DNA of 64,000 nt from Helicoverpa zea (GCF_022581195.2 NC_061456.1:10914501-10978500), one strand, 5' to 3'. Positions 22,501 through 35,274 are shown, counted from the stretch's first letter. Program-made: numbers and translations. The notes: generated by a model not told the origin, from the sequence alone.

Positions 22501-25500
22501 AATATTACTTATACTGCCGGTTTCAGTTAGGTACATCTGTTGAAAGGACATTTTCAAAATTAAAGATTCTTAAAAACGATTTAAGATCAACCAGCGGCGT
22601 AGCGTGGGGCAAATGCTATTTAGGGGGCGGCAAAATTAAACCAATAAAATTTCGGAAAAAGCCGTCGTCTCCTATCAATTTTGACTGTTTCACCCCTTGC
22701 ATCCCCAAAAAAAATTCGCGCTCGCTGCGCTCGCGGCTCCATGTCAGATATCGCATTTTATCTTTGTTTAATTGTTGAGGCATTCAATTCCGAATAAACA
22801 TTTTTCGCGCACGTCCGTTATGGCTTTTTATGATATGTTTACTTCATGAAAACTCTAAGGAAAAAATCGCGCTCGCGTCGCTCGCGGCTTTTGCACTTCA
22901 CTTCTGTGCTTCTTACTTTTTGACTTTGCTTTGTTAATTTACAGTGATTTTTATTTGTTTAGTGTACTTTAAAAATAAAAATTTCGCGCTCGCTCCGCTC
23001 GCGCTTCCTTACATATGGAATGTGTCTTATAAGTTTTCAACGGGAAACCCACCAAATAACGTATTTTACTGACTTTAAACATTGTTATAGATATTTAAGT
23101 GCGTTAGTTTAAGTTAATCACAATCTTTCAATACATAGGGGCCACTTGGGTAATGATTGCACTGCATTGATGCCCTAAGCAATTGCTTAGTTTGCTTATG
23201 GGCTAACCCAGGACTGCTTAGGGCTTAGGTTACTCTGAACATTTCAAGTAAATAAAAAGTTATGTGTAATGTATGTTATGTATTGCAATAGTTATTTATC
23301 CAAAAGTAGGTGGGTTTTCTGCAATCAGAGCGGTGCATGTACATATTTTTTTCTGTTGGACAAGTAAGATGGATATGAATGGGCGGGGGGTCCGGACCCC
23401 CTGGATCCGCCCCCCCCCCTTATATATTTTTTGACAAAACGTATGTAGTCGTAGGGCGGCATAATCAGTTTTGCACGCGGGCGAACAAACAGCTAGCGGC
23501 GGGCCTGTATGGACCACTAAGTTCAGCGACAAGACAACATAAATGACAGTTTACAACAAACGAAAAGGAACGTAAAAATGGATAGTAAACAGTGGTTTTA
23601 AGAAAACGGACATTTATATTGACAGTGAACTTGAGGCTGAGTATTTCAATGTTTGGGTCAGTTCTACGTATTCGAAGGAAGAAGGAAACTTTATACAATT
23701 TGGACTTGAGCACGACGACTGTATGCATTTATAAGTTAACCTATTTCTTAAGGAAGATCATACATAATTTACACTACAATTTTAAACACACAACTATTCT
23801 ATGAATAAGGTTCAATTACTTTTTATGCCTAATTTTCGACATTCCATAAGTGTTTTAGAAGGCAACTCACCATCAATATCAAGTACAGTCATTTCCTTAG
23901 GCCTCGTGAGTCCTTCGCTCATGAGATAGTAATGTACGTGAGAGTCGAAGCAGATGAACCCGATCTGTGTCCTCGTATCCCCTGGAAGCGACTCCAAGTT
24001 CTCTTTCAAAGTGTCGCATACCACCTGAAAAGAATTGGCATTTCTAGTTAGTTTTATTATTTTATTTAATTCTCTAATTTTTAATGCTAGTGAGTGGGTG
24101 AAGACAAGATGTTTGAAGAACGAAATTCTGTTGTTTTTTTTTAAACTTCTGTATTTCAATTTGCTAAGGCCCTTCGCTTAGGGCCATTTATGCTTAATTC
24201 TGTGATTTAGTGAAAAGATCTTGGGTCAGAATAAAAAGAGGAAGACAATAAAGTAGCGACTTTTTTTTAACAGTTTACCTAGTTATGAAGTTCTGTTTAT
24301 TATTCAGGTTGTTGAACTTCAAATGCCCTATAAAAGAGCAAATAAACAACTTTCACTTGAACTCGCATTAATCTTAAACATCAATCAATCATTAAAAGCA
24401 TAAATCAGTCACAGAAACAATTATATTTGTTTTTTGGACATTTTGTAAAGGATTATCAAAATGTAGACGGTACTTAATAGATAAGAAAAAACCGCAATGT
24501 CAAAATATTCATATCAGTCAATATCAGAATTATCGGTCAATAATATTGAATCACTCTACTTAAAATAATATAAATGATAAAGATATCTTATAATCTCAAA
24601 CATTAAAGGTATTGTAACTAGCTTTATACTCATTTAAAAGGTATTTAAAATTGTTACGTTAAATAAATTACCTAGATTTGTGTGTCACGATAGTGAAATG
24701 AAAATGGCGAAATGGGTTCCATATCTTTAAAACTAAGATTCCATTATACTATCAGATTTAATACAATAATCGATTTTTCAATTACCCTACAAACAGCTTA
24801 TCGACAGACAGACTGGGTGTATTTTATCCGAGTTAGGGTAGCAGCGTCAAACAGCTAGTAGTCAACGCCATAAATATAGTTAGCTAGCTTTCACCCGTGG
24901 TATCACCTGCGTCCCGAGATAGCAGCCTTCCGCAGACGGATGGTAACAAAGACTTATAGTATGTCCTTCTCCCGGGACTTGTGTACCCCTCTAATTTTCA
25001 TCTTAAACGGTTGAGCCCTTCTTGGATTATAAGTAGTGTAACTAACACGGATTTTTTTACTTTATAGATCTTTACCTGCAAATATCCAGAATCCCTGGCG
25101 ATCTGCGACACGTCAAAGAGGAAGAGGTACACAGCTGGTTGAGGCGGCCGCAGCATGTACTCGCCGGGGGCAATGAACTCTATTGTCGCTGACTTGATCT
25201 CCGGCCGACGGGTCGGGTCGCCGTAGGACTTGCTTACAGGATCATACTGGAACTCTTCTGGCACTGAGAAGAGCAGATAAAAGTGGGAATTTAAGACCAA
25301 ACTTTATCAAAGCTAAATAATTAAATTTATCATAATAAAATTACCTAATTGATTTATTGTAATCCGTAATTATGACCACAATAAACAAATACACAATAAA
25401 TAACCAATAAATACATAATAAATGCAGAACATATATAACCAATGTAACATCTGTGTACCCTGTGTTCCATACAAATAAAAGATTCTTATTCTTATCCACC

Positions 25501-28500
25501 AAAATAAATAAATAAATAACCAGTAGAATTTATTTGCTTATAAATACTACTTAATGGATTAATGAAATACCATCCACTACAGGCGTTGAAGTGACCATGT
25601 TCAGGAAAAGGATAGTAGTTAGCTTTCAATAAAGGATAATGTTCTAAACCGTGCAGTGGTTCTCCTTTCCATACCTATTTACTTATGCGCGTTTGCGCTG
25701 CGTTTTTGCGTTATGCCTTTTATTCTGTCTAAGGAATGTGGTATGCCTGGGAGAGAAAATAAATTCTTATGATTTCAGCAATTTTATAAATTAAGTACGC
25801 CATGTAAAAAGAGATCCTACTCATTGATACTATTCAAATATCAGATAATCTGTATAAATGGAGATGGGTAAAAAGCAAACATTTTAAGTCAGCAATTTAG
25901 ATAAGCAAGATTATATTTTGATAAACTCGCAACTATTTCATGAAACATCAGCGCGGTGTTTCGTGAATTCCACAGGTTTTAGTTACGTTGTGATAATAGA
26001 ACAATTATTTTGTAATTAGTTAAAATAATACTACATACAATTGGTATGGTACAAATATTACTAGGTGGTGATACTGTTTTAGGGTTCTACAACATAAAAC
26101 AATCGAAGGCATGTGACGTCACTAATACGCATTCACAAAGACAAGTTCTCAGACTCAACATTCTAACATCTCGACTTATGAGATGAGTATACATTTGAAA
26201 CAAAGTTAGTTCACTTAAGATGTCGCCTCTATGTGATCTTTGAACTGTGCACGTTTATGCTAAATCATTCTGTGAAATCATAATGAAGTGACTTTTTTGT
26301 ATTTTTTATTTATTTTGAAGAGGTATTTGCTTAATAACAGAAATTCGTTACACCTCATTTTCAGTTATGGCCGTATGAATGAAATAAAGAAAAAAAATAT
26401 TTCTGCCTAGAGTGGCTCCTTTCAAAGTTTAATTCGGAATGCGAAAAACTGACAGCTATTTTCACTATTGATTAATTTGTAACTCCATCCCTCATCCACA
26501 TTAGAATTGACATAACTTGAACACGTCATATATGACCCTAGCACACGTATTTGTACTCTATAGATAGATATTCTGAGTCAATGTTTGCACATATGATACT
26601 ACGTATTTGTAAACAACAGTCACCTAGAGAGTAAAGCCACATTCCAGTTTTATATGCGCCTTTTAAAAATATATCTGGTATATAGAATATAGCTACACGA
26701 CTATAGATATACCTAAGCAGATAAGGAGTTATAAAGGCTCCGTTTTAAGTATGCACATTAAATAATTATATTGCTGATGTCCTTCTTAAGGTCAACTGCG
26801 TTTGCCAACTGCCAGTCAGAATATTTACTTGCATGAATAGGTAAAATTATGGGCATATTCTATCCAAAAGTCGTGGTGGCCTAGTGGGTAAAGGACCAAT
26901 CTCTCAAGTATGAGGGCGCGGGTTCGATCCCAGGTCAGGCAAGTACCAATGCAACTTTTCTAAGTCTGTATGTACTTTCTAAGTATATCTTGGACACCAT
27001 TGGCTGTGTTTCGGATGGCACGTTAAACTGTAGGTCCCGGCTGTCATTGAACATCCTTGGCAGTCGTTACGGGTAGTCAGAAGCCAGTAAGTCTGACACC
27101 AGTCTAACCAAGGGGTATCGGGTTGCCCGGGTAACTGGGTTGAGGAGGTCAGATAGGCAGTCGCTTCTTGTAAAGCACTGGTACTCAGCTGAATCCGGTT
27201 AGACTGGAAGCCGACCCCAACATGATTGGGAAAAAGGCTCGGAGGATGATGATTCTATCCTATAGTCCTACAGGTATGTATATAAGGTAACTGAGTTATA
27301 TTATCATGAGTGAAAGTACGCAGTAAGGGATTTCACAGGATCCAGCATACAACACATGCTTAAAAATTGGTCCTTGGTTAAGTGGGTACTAGTTTAAGTA
27401 CTAAGTAAAAAGCCAAAGACTAAAGTTGTACTGATGCAGGTGATAGAAATACGATGGCTTACTATGCCTCTCTCATAATGGTCTACATAAAGTTAGTATG
27501 TCCTGCCTACTAACTTACTTAAACTTACACCTTCATAACACAAGACAGAATTTACCCTGCGATTAACTTATTACCACTATCATCCATCCCTTCTACCAAT
27601 TAACCAAACAAAAGCATATCAATATTACCATATCTACATAAATAATTACTTACGGTCATTGACCCGGTAGCATAGATTGCACTTCCACCGCTTTGCGTCT
27701 ACGAAGTACACGAACGGGTTGATGTACGTCCGACACGCGCGACATCGCACTATCGTCGCGCATTGTATTACTGGCAAGTGCTGGAAACAAAAAGGTTTAT
27801 TTATAAAAAAAAAAGTTAAAAGTTTTCAACAAACTACTCAAAAAGGGGGAGGTTTTTTTTATTTATTTTGGGATTGGCCTTCAATCTAACCGGATGCAGC
27901 TGAGTGTATCAGTATTTTACGATAATGATGAATAAAACAGAACTTTTATTATGTAAAGCAATTTCATTTCGATTGTGATTGAAATTGATAATAATCAAAT
28001 GCAGTGAAGTAGAATTAGCCATGTTTTTTATAGGTAGGTTTAAGCTAATTACTTATGTTATTTGGGTGTGTGTTATTTACTAAACTAGTGCATAAATAAC
28101 CCTTCTTGGCAGTCTTGTGAAAATAAACAAATCAAAAAACTTTGTTTTTAAAAAACACGATTTCTCCATTTGCATTTGTCTGTCTATCTACTTAGTTTAT
28201 ATGAAAATTCATTACAAAAACCATTAAAATTGTAACCGTGATAATTTCTATTTAAAGCAACATTATCATATCACAAACATGAGTCGATACTGTAATATTT
28301 ATAACCATAGTTATATAACTACGAACATAAGAACTCTTTCTAGAATATAATTACGACACCTGTTTGAATGGCATTATGTAAAAGAGTTCTGGCCAGTAAA
28401 AATAGCAAAAAGTTTACAATACTAAGAGATATAAAAACTCTTTGAATGTTTAGTTTATTTATGATTCATTGTTTTGATACTCCAAAGATATTATACTCTA

Positions 28501-31500
28501 GAATACAAAGTCCAAAGTGCAATCACATGACGCAGATGTAAAATTTTAGAAATAATTATTGAACTTTATCAAATAATATTGATACAGAGCGTTTTTGTTG
28601 AAAACCTACTTATTGGAACTATGCAAGTTGAGCTTGACCTCTCAGAAATTCATTGAAGGTAAAATGGTACAAATGTATTGGAAAAAAGTTGATTCAAGTT
28701 AGATGCCGAGGCTATGCTCTTGACTTGTAAATATGAATGGAAGAGAGAAATTGCAATAACAATAATTTAAGTGATTTTTCCCCCTTGATCGATGATACAA
28801 TAATATTAATTTCAATTCACTGTTATGCAAAGATTATTCCCATAAACATATGTCATAAATGAATCAGTAAATATTAATAGATTACTACTCAATACTACTA
28901 TCACTGAGGAAATTATTATTTCCTCAAAAAAAACTCATTCACAATTTCCACAAGAGGAAAATCATTACAGATTCATACTTTTACCGCCAAAATGACTTCA
29001 TTTGAAATTCTTCGCTCGATCGATAATGCGTTCAATGTTACTCTTATACCGGTCAAGGATGCGACGACCTCTAAATTAAAGGTCTCTTACTAATGTGATA
29101 CTGGTTTATGTGTCAAATATAGGTTTAACATCAGTGTAAAAATATTTATAAAACAATAATAATAACATATGCATGGATAAAACACTTAAAGGCAATGTCA
29201 CAAAAATAAATATTGCAAGTGTGGTCAATGTATGTATGAAAAAAATATACAATAAATAATAATGCAATTTACATAGGGTAATTTGCACTATTTAACTGCA
29301 AACCATATTAAACTATCAAATGCCAGATTTGACCAATGGATAGAAAGTATATGGCTGGTTATCGTTATAGTTAAATAGTGCAACCTACCCTTTAACAATA
29401 AAAAGGTATACTTACATTGAGATCTTTGAATGGATGTATTAATATTCCCAGAGGCAATCTGGACTTTTGCAGTAGACTGTTTGTCTCCGGAATACGATTC
29501 ACTGTACATCTAAAGACCCTGCATACAAATAATAACAAATTAAAACATGTTCCAAACAAATTGTGATATGATAGTGAGTAAATAAATCATATTTTAATAG
29601 GTACTATCTTCGATGTACCCTACGTGACCGTCGTCTGATGCAAGATCTTTTGTTTTTCTTCAAATTATTAAATAACAAATTAGACTGCATGAAACTTGTG
29701 GAAAGTGTGGGACTAAAAGTACCATATAATATCCCTAGACATCCCATAACCAACCTGTATCATACTCCAGCAACTAGGACCAATATAGGAGTAAACTCGC
29801 CACTGGTCAGACTCAGCAGAGAGATGAACTCAGTGATTAAATCAGCTGATCTTGACATTTACAATGTCTCGATTAATATCTTTAAGGCCCAATTACTGGA
29901 ATCCCAAAAATTGCAACATCGACAAAATGTTACATAAAATGTTATGTTTTTATGTTATTCTATTGCTCTACTTTAATTTATATTTTTTACATTTTTAGTT
30001 ACCATAAGTTTTGATCTCATGATGTTCTCACAAAATATAGTTTTATAAGTATTTCTAAGACAGTCGTTATTGTTCTCATAAGTTTATGTGTGTTATTTAT
30101 TGCAACAAGTTTAGTTTTACTTTAATTTTAATAAGAAGTGTTTTCTTGTTTTTGTTTCTTGTTTTGTATAATTTTCTACTTTCAAATTCTATCATTATTT
30201 AGCGTATGTTGGTTAAACCTGTAATTGGCGACTGTGTAAGTCCTAATAACAGAAATTGTACTTTAAGCTTAATCTACACAGAAGCTGTTGGTAAGCCCTT
30301 TAATAAATAAATAAATATGTTGCACAGACTTTACAATGTTTAATTTCAGCAAAATATTTTTACAACTGATAAATTAGATTGAAATAATCTTAGTCATATT
30401 TTTATAACAAAACATGAATATATGTTGACACCAAAACAAAGTATTTAACTTTTAATTAATCTTGTGTCATTAATTAATTACACCGTCCAAGCGGGTCACA
30501 TAACAGTGTTACTTTTGATTATTATTAATTGAATGTTTCCTCAAGATCATTATCATACTATATACGAATATTTAAAAACCCTCAAAAATTTTTCTATCAT
30601 CAAATCTGTTGCTTAAACAAGTACCTAGGCACTCGACCTTCTAACAAAATACGTGTGTTTAACCATATCAATGATAGAAGATTATGCAACAGTACACAGT
30701 AGACATATTTTATCTCTTCTCCTGATAACATCCTTTGTGTGTCGGTTAAAACTTGAATGAGCAGCAATAAACCTATCTATTAATATAGAAAAGAAATATA
30801 AGGTGATACACAATTATGTCTGTGCAGACAATGGAGTGCAGTCAATAAATAATAAAATTTGAATTGTGCACCACAAACAATGCAAGTTTATTGCTTTCAA
30901 ATTCAATGATGAATGTTCTAATATCTTGTTTAGATGTTTCATTTGAAATAAATTATATACAGCTTATATCACTTTAGGAATGTGAACTGCGTTGACTGTA
31001 TCTCTGGGAATCTTACATAAATTACACACAGCTCATTTCCTATCCAAAAATGAACATGATTCATGTAATTGGAACTATTTTGTGAGATCTCACTTCCTTA
31101 TTTGAGTGTGAAAAGTAAATACTTCTTGTTTAACAATTATTAATGTTTCTCAGCCCAAACAATTATACAGGAGGAAAACTGTTTTTATATTGGATGATAG
31201 CGAGGAGGTCATCATCTTCTATATAGCTACATAATTTAATTTAGTAGCATTATTGAAAGGTTTGAAACATTATAAAAGATGTTTAAACTCGTCATACTCG
31301 CACTTTCACTCTTTAAAAACAAAATCAATACTTACTCAGGGCTGCAGTTAGATGCCTCAGCAAACTGATGAGCAAGCTTAATCTCCGGAGGGTCTTCAGG
31401 GTACTCAGGCAGTATGTGCTTACACTGCAGCAGATCTACCATGTGATGACCCCACAGCTGGTCAAACCCTTGCTTAGTCACACTCAGCTGCCCCATCTGC

Positions 31501-32903
31501 TGGGTCACTCCTTGAGTGCTGTACTGCTGAGGAAACTGCTTCATAATGTTTGCTTGCTGTTGACTCAGGCTCGGCATTTGCGCAGATTCATGATTAGCAT
31601 AATTGCCAGGTTGTTGAGGCATTTGCGGGTATCTATTCTGCATATTGCTCTTGGGTGGTGCACCTGCTTGCACAATTGGACCAGGAGGTGGCCCCATTTG
31701 ATGACCCATTGGTGGCAAACTTGAAGGCCCCATAGGAGGCATTTGGGCTCCACTTGGAGGATTCTGAGGCCCACTAAAAGAACTTGGAGGCCCCATAGGT
31801 CCAGTGGATGGTCCTGGTGGGCCCATAGGTGGCCCTGGTGGACCCATGGGCTGACCTGGTAGGCCCAATGGCCCCGATGGACCATTTTTATATTGTCCTG
31901 GATATGACTGTGGTGGTGCACTTCCTGGGCCCATTGGAGGTAAACTTGCTGGTCCCATAGGCCCTGGTGGCTGGCCAATAGTCTTAGGTGGCGCAGGAGG
32001 CATTGTTGGTGCCCCACTTACACTGGGACCATTAATTCCCATTTGCCTTGGTGGCCCTAGAGGTGGTCCTGAAGGTGGCGGGGCACTGAATCCTTGCATG
32101 CCAGTAGGAGGGCCACTAGGTGGTGGTCCAGGAACCAAAGGACTATTCCTAGGAGGACCAGAGATAGGTGCACTAGAAAATGGGATATTAGGTTGGCTTG
32201 TCATTGCAGGCCCAGGTGGCTTAGCCATTGACACAGGAGGAGGGGCATAGGGTGCATTCATTAGTCCTGGACCATACCCTGAAGTAGGTGGCTTGCTACC
32301 AGGAGGTGAGCTATAAGCACTTGATGAAGCAGGGTACTGGCCAGGAGGAGGGCCAACAGGGGGCTGAGAAGAGAGTGGACCATTCACAAGAGGTTGGCTT
32401 GTTTGACTAGATGGAATGAGTGGTGGAGCGTTGTCATTGATTTGTCGCTGCGGAGGTTGGTAACTAGGAGGATAAGGAGTTGGAGAAGAGTTGGCGTTTG
32501 ACACGGTTCTAGGACTGGCAGATGACAGGGGAACATTCTGAGGAGGCAGGGGGTTTGGTAATGAATTGGGAGCTGCTGACATTGGTGGTCTCATAGGTGA
32601 AGATTGCAGACTGTGCTGCACAGGCTGCATCATCCCAGGTTGATTGAAGGCGGGTGAACTGCTAGCACTCTGACTATAGTTGTTAACGTTTTGTAACACA
32701 TGGTTCTGGGGCGCTGACGATGGTGCATGAAGAGGACTATTCGAGTTGGGATCTTGTTTCAATCCTCCGTATCCTGGCGGCAATTGGCTCAATGGAACTT
32801 GTCCAAATTGCTGATTATGGTTAAATGTTGGCGGCGTCGCATTAGCGTTCACTTGAGGCGGTCCCGGGAAGTTGTTAAATGGATTTGGTGGTAAATTGGA
32901 CAT
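13580..32903 (-). CDS. Sec24AB: Sec24AB-type COPII coat cargo-adaptor, 15 coding exons, 1230 aa
   Basis: Exons, 5' to 3': 32903-31336, 29518-29416, 27780-27654, 25263-25076, 24024-23871, 22249-22092, 21757-21684, 21334-21183, 20163-20010, 18737-18562, 18104-17994, 17551-17367, 16233-16040, 14208-13972, 13691-13580. They sum to 3693 nt with every phase consistent. Sec24 pairs with Sec23 in the inner COPII coat at ER exit sites and selects cargo. Residues 1-470 are Pro/Gly/Gln-rich and disordered. The zinc finger is C570-x2-C573-x17-C591-x2-C594. The trunk follows (VYLFLFDVS in exon 4; LALDCSG in exon 8), then beta-sandwich and helical parts (FHGNFFVRSTDLLSLPNVSP in exon 10, MTASMSEAR in exon 12) and a gelsolin-like domain (exon 14, YLLDDGESMIIYVCQG). 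It ends SYYEFLQHVKNQVK. Length and the N-terminal extension fit SEC24A/B rather than C/D. Exons 9 and 13 are followed by tandem arrays of themselves. Confidence 0.93.
14744..16136 (-). repeat. 107-bp tandem array: 12 extra copies of the 3' end and donor of Sec24 exon 13
   Basis: The exon boundary base of true exon 13 is 16040. Equivalent boundaries recur every 107 bp down to 14756, giving 12 further units that look identical. On the minus strand each unit is the last ~74 nt of the exon, the donor GAGAG|GTGTGT, and a short intron/filler piece. All extra units share an 8-bp deletion (gcgctggc) and a 1-bp deletion relative to the real exon, so the array was amplified from one altered copy. The sequence gtgtac is shared at the junction, with about 8 nt of filler. 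The array fills most of the intron between exons 13 and 14. The many 60- and 74-codon ORFs here are by-products of the repeat. Confidence 0.95.
16234..17366 (-). other. Sec24 intron 12, no feature beyond a GC-rich patch
   Basis: This intron lies between coding exons 12 and 13. It has a GC-rich stretch at about 16320-16620 giving overlapping ORFs on both strands, with no domain and no splice-phase support. The remainder is AT-rich and nothing was recognised. Confidence 0.5.
18889..19041. mobile_element. 153-bp hairpin MITE, TTA duplication
   Basis: A near-perfect palindrome: the left arm begins gggtcaattcccactgaaag (18889) and the right arm ends with its exact complement at 19041, about 44 bp per arm. 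The direct repeat TTA flanks both sides (18886-18888; 19042-19044), the target-site duplication expected of PIF/Harbinger MITEs. Both arms carry GC-rich gcggccggcagcggcc. It lies in Sec24 intron 9, about 300 bp from the 109-bp array. Confidence 0.85.
19350..20095 (-). repeat. 109-bp tandem array: 6 extra copies of the 3' end and donor of Sec24 exon 9
   Basis: The true exon 9 ends at 20010. Equivalent exon ends recur at 19901, 19792, 19683, 19574, 19465 and 19356. On the minus strand each unit holds 83 nt of exon (AEALARVLTRYL...RCT plus AG), the donor GTCAGT and an 18-nt filler, then a pyrimidine-rich TTCCTTCAG just before the next copy. Because only 26 nt separate one donor from the next acceptor-like site, adjacent copies cannot be spliced to each other. 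Copies appear identical. CAG is shared at the duplication junction. The outermost copy runs directly into unique intron (gtcagaaaag). Confidence 0.95.
21540..21640 (-). repeat. LINE/SINE tail with (CAAAGT)n, reverse orientation
   Basis: The run caaagtcaaagtcaaagtcaa followed by atcatttatttcatttaggc is a familiar 3' end of lepidopteran non-LTR elements read in reverse. It lies in Sec24 intron 7. The family could not be named. Confidence 0.45.
21910..22046. repeat. Imperfect inverted-repeat element (MITE-like) in Sec24 intron 6
   Basis: The left arm contains agctccattaaaattaaagg then ttcatttaatctattgct. The right arm has the complement with a few mismatches (agcaatagatttaaagaagc, then tttaactttaatgaagct). 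The total is about 130 bp. No clear target-site duplication was found. Confidence 0.5.
22319..23545 (+). mobile_element. Decayed hAT-like transposon remnant in Sec24 intron 5
   Basis: One plus-strand frame around 22515-22600 translates to a segment ending TSVERTFSKLKILKNDLRST. This resembles the SxERxFSxLKxIKxxLRSxM motif of the hAT C-terminal dimerisation domain. Around it are GC-rich blocks, ggggcggcaaa (22397, 22624) and cgcgctcgct.cgctcgcg-like words repeated at about 22717, 22867 and 22985, and a ggtccggaccccctggatcc block at about 23390. Ends are not defined. No intact ORF remains. Confidence 0.55.
24160..25000. other. Sec24 intron 4, repeat scraps only
   Basis: The stretch is AT-rich. 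A piece at about 24880-24990 (agctttcacccgtggtatca then cctgcgtccc) belongs to the same lepidopteran repeat type as those at about 3490, 5724 and 57986. No gene seen. Confidence 0.45.
25264..27653. other. Sec24 intron 3 with SINE and LINE-tail sequence
   Basis: About 2.4 kb. Around 25440-25520 there is a tgttccatacaaataaaaga-type LINE 3' tail followed by (ATAA)n. The intact SINE lies at 26866-27251. The rest is AT-rich with no coding signal. Confidence 0.5.
26866..27251 (+). mobile_element. Full-length tRNA-derived SINE with target-site duplication
   Basis: Flanked by the 9-bp direct repeat attctatcc (26857-26865; 27252-27260). The 5' part has RNA polymerase III internal promoter boxes: an A-box-like tggcctagtgggt and a canonical B-box gggttcgatccc. 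A conserved body and a gatgatgat tail follow. It resembles SINEs known from noctuid and other Lepidoptera (the HaSE type, named from memory only). A second copy in reverse orientation is at about 52831-53172. Confidence 0.85.
27860..27925 (-). repeat. Short SINE tail fragment
   Basis: The bases ggccttcaatctaaccggat followed by gcagctga match, with a few changes, the reverse complement of the 3' part of the SINE at 26866-27251. About 60 bp survive in Sec24 intron 2. Confidence 0.65.
29275..29391. mobile_element. 117-bp MITE next to Sec24 exon 2
   Basis: The termini agggtaatttgcactattta and (complement) agggtaggttgcactattta form about 23-bp inverted repeats with three mismatches near the ends. 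The element lies 25 bp downstream of the exon 2 donor at 29416. The target-site duplication is unclear. Confidence 0.6.
29600..30318 (+). mobile_element. Jockey-like LINE 3' fragment in Sec24 intron 1, antisense to the gene
   Basis: A frame from about 29620 to 29937 reads DRRLMQDLLFFFKLLNNKLD, then IPRHPITNLYHT and NSPLVRLSREMNS. This matches, from memory, the conserved C-terminal end of jockey-type LINE proteins downstream of the RT domain. About 360 bp of AT-rich 3' UTR follows, ending in an (AATA)n tail at about 30300-30317. The copy is strongly 5'-truncated. Confidence 0.75.
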
Positions 32904-32913
32904 GGCTTGTCAA

Positions 32914-33116
32914 TCTGGAACGATATAACTGCGTTCAAGTAATTATCTTTAAGAAAATCATAACAAAAACTTTTACGGTTATTTCGCCCGATACTTTAAA
33001 ATGTTTATATTATGATTTGAATGCTGATATCGAACAGGATTTAATTGAAACATGCTAATTCACTTGTACGATGACGGATGGGCGATGAAAGGACGGAATT
33101 GAATACCATCACTTAC
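32914..33116 (-). other. Sec24 5' UTR intron
   Basis: An acceptor TTCCAG on the minus strand ends at 32915, 11 nt before the ATG at 32903. A consensus donor GCG|GTAAGT begins at 33116. Together they define a 203-nt intron in the 5' UTR. The upstream noncoding exon ends at 33117 and probably begins within the next 150-200 bp. No TATA box was identified. Confidence 0.6.
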
Positions 33117-33299
33117 CGCAGTCGGGACGAGGTACAGGCAAAAATATTTTCACAAACACTTGGGTTTTGTTATACCATTCTCACATATTATCACAGCATG
33201 TAAAATAATGTAATTAAAATGTCCAAGGAAGAAAAATACGACCCTGACTTACGTGGCCGAGCAATTTAGAGCGCCCTCTGGATTGATTTTTTGACATGT

Positions 33300-34410
33300 C
33301 ACGTCAACTAGGGACGTACGTGTCAACAATATGTTTCATGCTTTAGTCGATTATGAATAAGTCGACTAATGTTACTTAAGTAGTAGAACATAAAACACAT
33401 TCACTTGCTTATTATTATGGAGTTGATAGCAATGTGTTACATGACGAACATGTAATACCCGTTCATATTGTTTCTCCACGAGCAGCCTAAAAGAAGAGGC
33501 ATTGAATCACCGACTGATGTTATTTTTTGCCAGCACGGCATTTTGTATTCTTAGTATTCTAGAGAAACTGACACAGATAGGGAGTATTTAGTTAGGGCAC
33601 TAGAAATTGCAACTTTTCGGGTGGGTAAAAAAACTGATCGGAGCAATAGATGAACAGTTTCGTTATTGCGTTTGCCTGCTGTTACATGACATAGGTATAT
33701 GGTTCAGGATTTTGGAGTGATTAACCTAAGTAGATAATCGCCTGAAAACATTATTGTAGCAATGCAACGCTAAATCAAAGGCTATATTGTACCCAATACT
33801 GATGCAGTACCTCACCAACTTTCGTGTTCACGCTTTCGGTGTATGGGAGTTAGCATCCAGGGACGTTCTACAGACCCTTAGTCTCATTATAAAGGTAATT
33901 TTTATGCATCTGCCTTACACTGCAGATTAGATATATTGTAGGTATTCTACTCTTGATAATTAGCACTCAATCATCCAGGGCATCAACCTAGGATAATCAT
34001 GTCCCAGGAAGATTTAATTGGGGTCATAATTATTGTTCGATAAAGTAAAATTCAAATTTCTAAAGAATCATCAGCCTTCTAGAGGTAACAGGCATGAATC
34101 GTGCAGGTAAAATAAATAAATATTATGAATTAAGTACTTTATTGTTTCAGACATATTCTTCATGTACTTACTGCTTAAAGGCTTTAAAAATCTTTCCATA
34201 AAGCTTTTAAAACAAAGCAACAATAAATAAATAGACCATATAAAAATTCAAACATCTGTATTTCAATGATAAATCCGTATCAATGATTTAGTCGAAAACA
34301 AAATTTTAACAAAGTATTGCGTAAGTTAAGTTTTAGAATTGATTGGATAAAGCCACCGGATCACAATAATAGTAATAGAATATAAATTTACATTTGAAAA
34401 ATATAATAAA
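33300..34410. other. Intergenic region between Sec24 5' end and Lk6 3' end
   Basis: No gene or recognisable repeat. It should contain the Sec24 promoter on its left side. A minus-strand AATAAA at 34416-34421 could be the Lk6 polyadenylation signal, giving a 3' UTR of about 860 nt. Confidence 0.4.
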
Positions 34411-35274
34411 ATTTGTTTATTCTCGTAAAGGATAACGGCCAAACAAATGCGCTTAGTGAATCTTTCTCCAATCAACGTCGTACGCAGGGTTACAGTCTAG
34501 CAGGTCTACTCTTAACATTATTTCAACACTTCATTCGTTCAGCAATATAAAAGTATTCAAACTGATCACAAAGTTATGGCAGCTCCATGGAACCCCATGC
34601 AACACTTAACATATGTACCAACAGCTCGAGTCATACATGACATTGCATTCAGTTCAGTTCACAAGTGCCACTCGCGACATCACAAGCAAGGCTTACTCTA
34701 TTACCGTAAAGTATTATGTAACGATCCAAACGATATATCGTAACGACCTACTATATACACTTGCACCTCTCGGAATAATGTCACATATTGCCCTTAACTC
34801 TCTTATATAAATATTAGGTTGATTCAATCTTAATTAATGAGATGTGGTTTTCCATCGTTGGTAAAAATGCAAAAAACAATCACATAAACAGACTAGTATC
34901 CAAAAACGCCATCGAAAATTACATAATTTATATTTATTGCAAAGGATAGGCCACAAACTAAAGGCGATTACACGAATACATAAGCTCAATTTCGAAACGC
35001 GGATTTTATAAATCCAAAACATAAACATTTTTTCATCCCCGTAATCGACACAAGACGTAAAGTACGTAGATCGGCGGAACTATCTCGGTATAATACGATT
35101 TTTATCGACCGTCGTCGGTCTGTAGGCGCTAGCGCCGCGCCTCAACATAAACTCACGAATACTCTACATATCGATAAATCTACTCAGTCGTTTGTTTACT
35201 CATAAAAATATATCTTTAAAAGGCTCAAATAAATGGGGTGCGGCTTCGCTCGGGCGGCGCTACGTCAGCGAAGG

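Noticed and set aside
26871..26945. Possible tRNA gene (A and B boxes)
   Set aside because: It is the tRNA-derived head of a SINE with a target-site duplication and no proper cloverleaf.
31368..32017. ORFs overlapping Sec24 exon 1 in other frames
   Set aside because: They are shadows of the Pro/Gly-rich coding exon.
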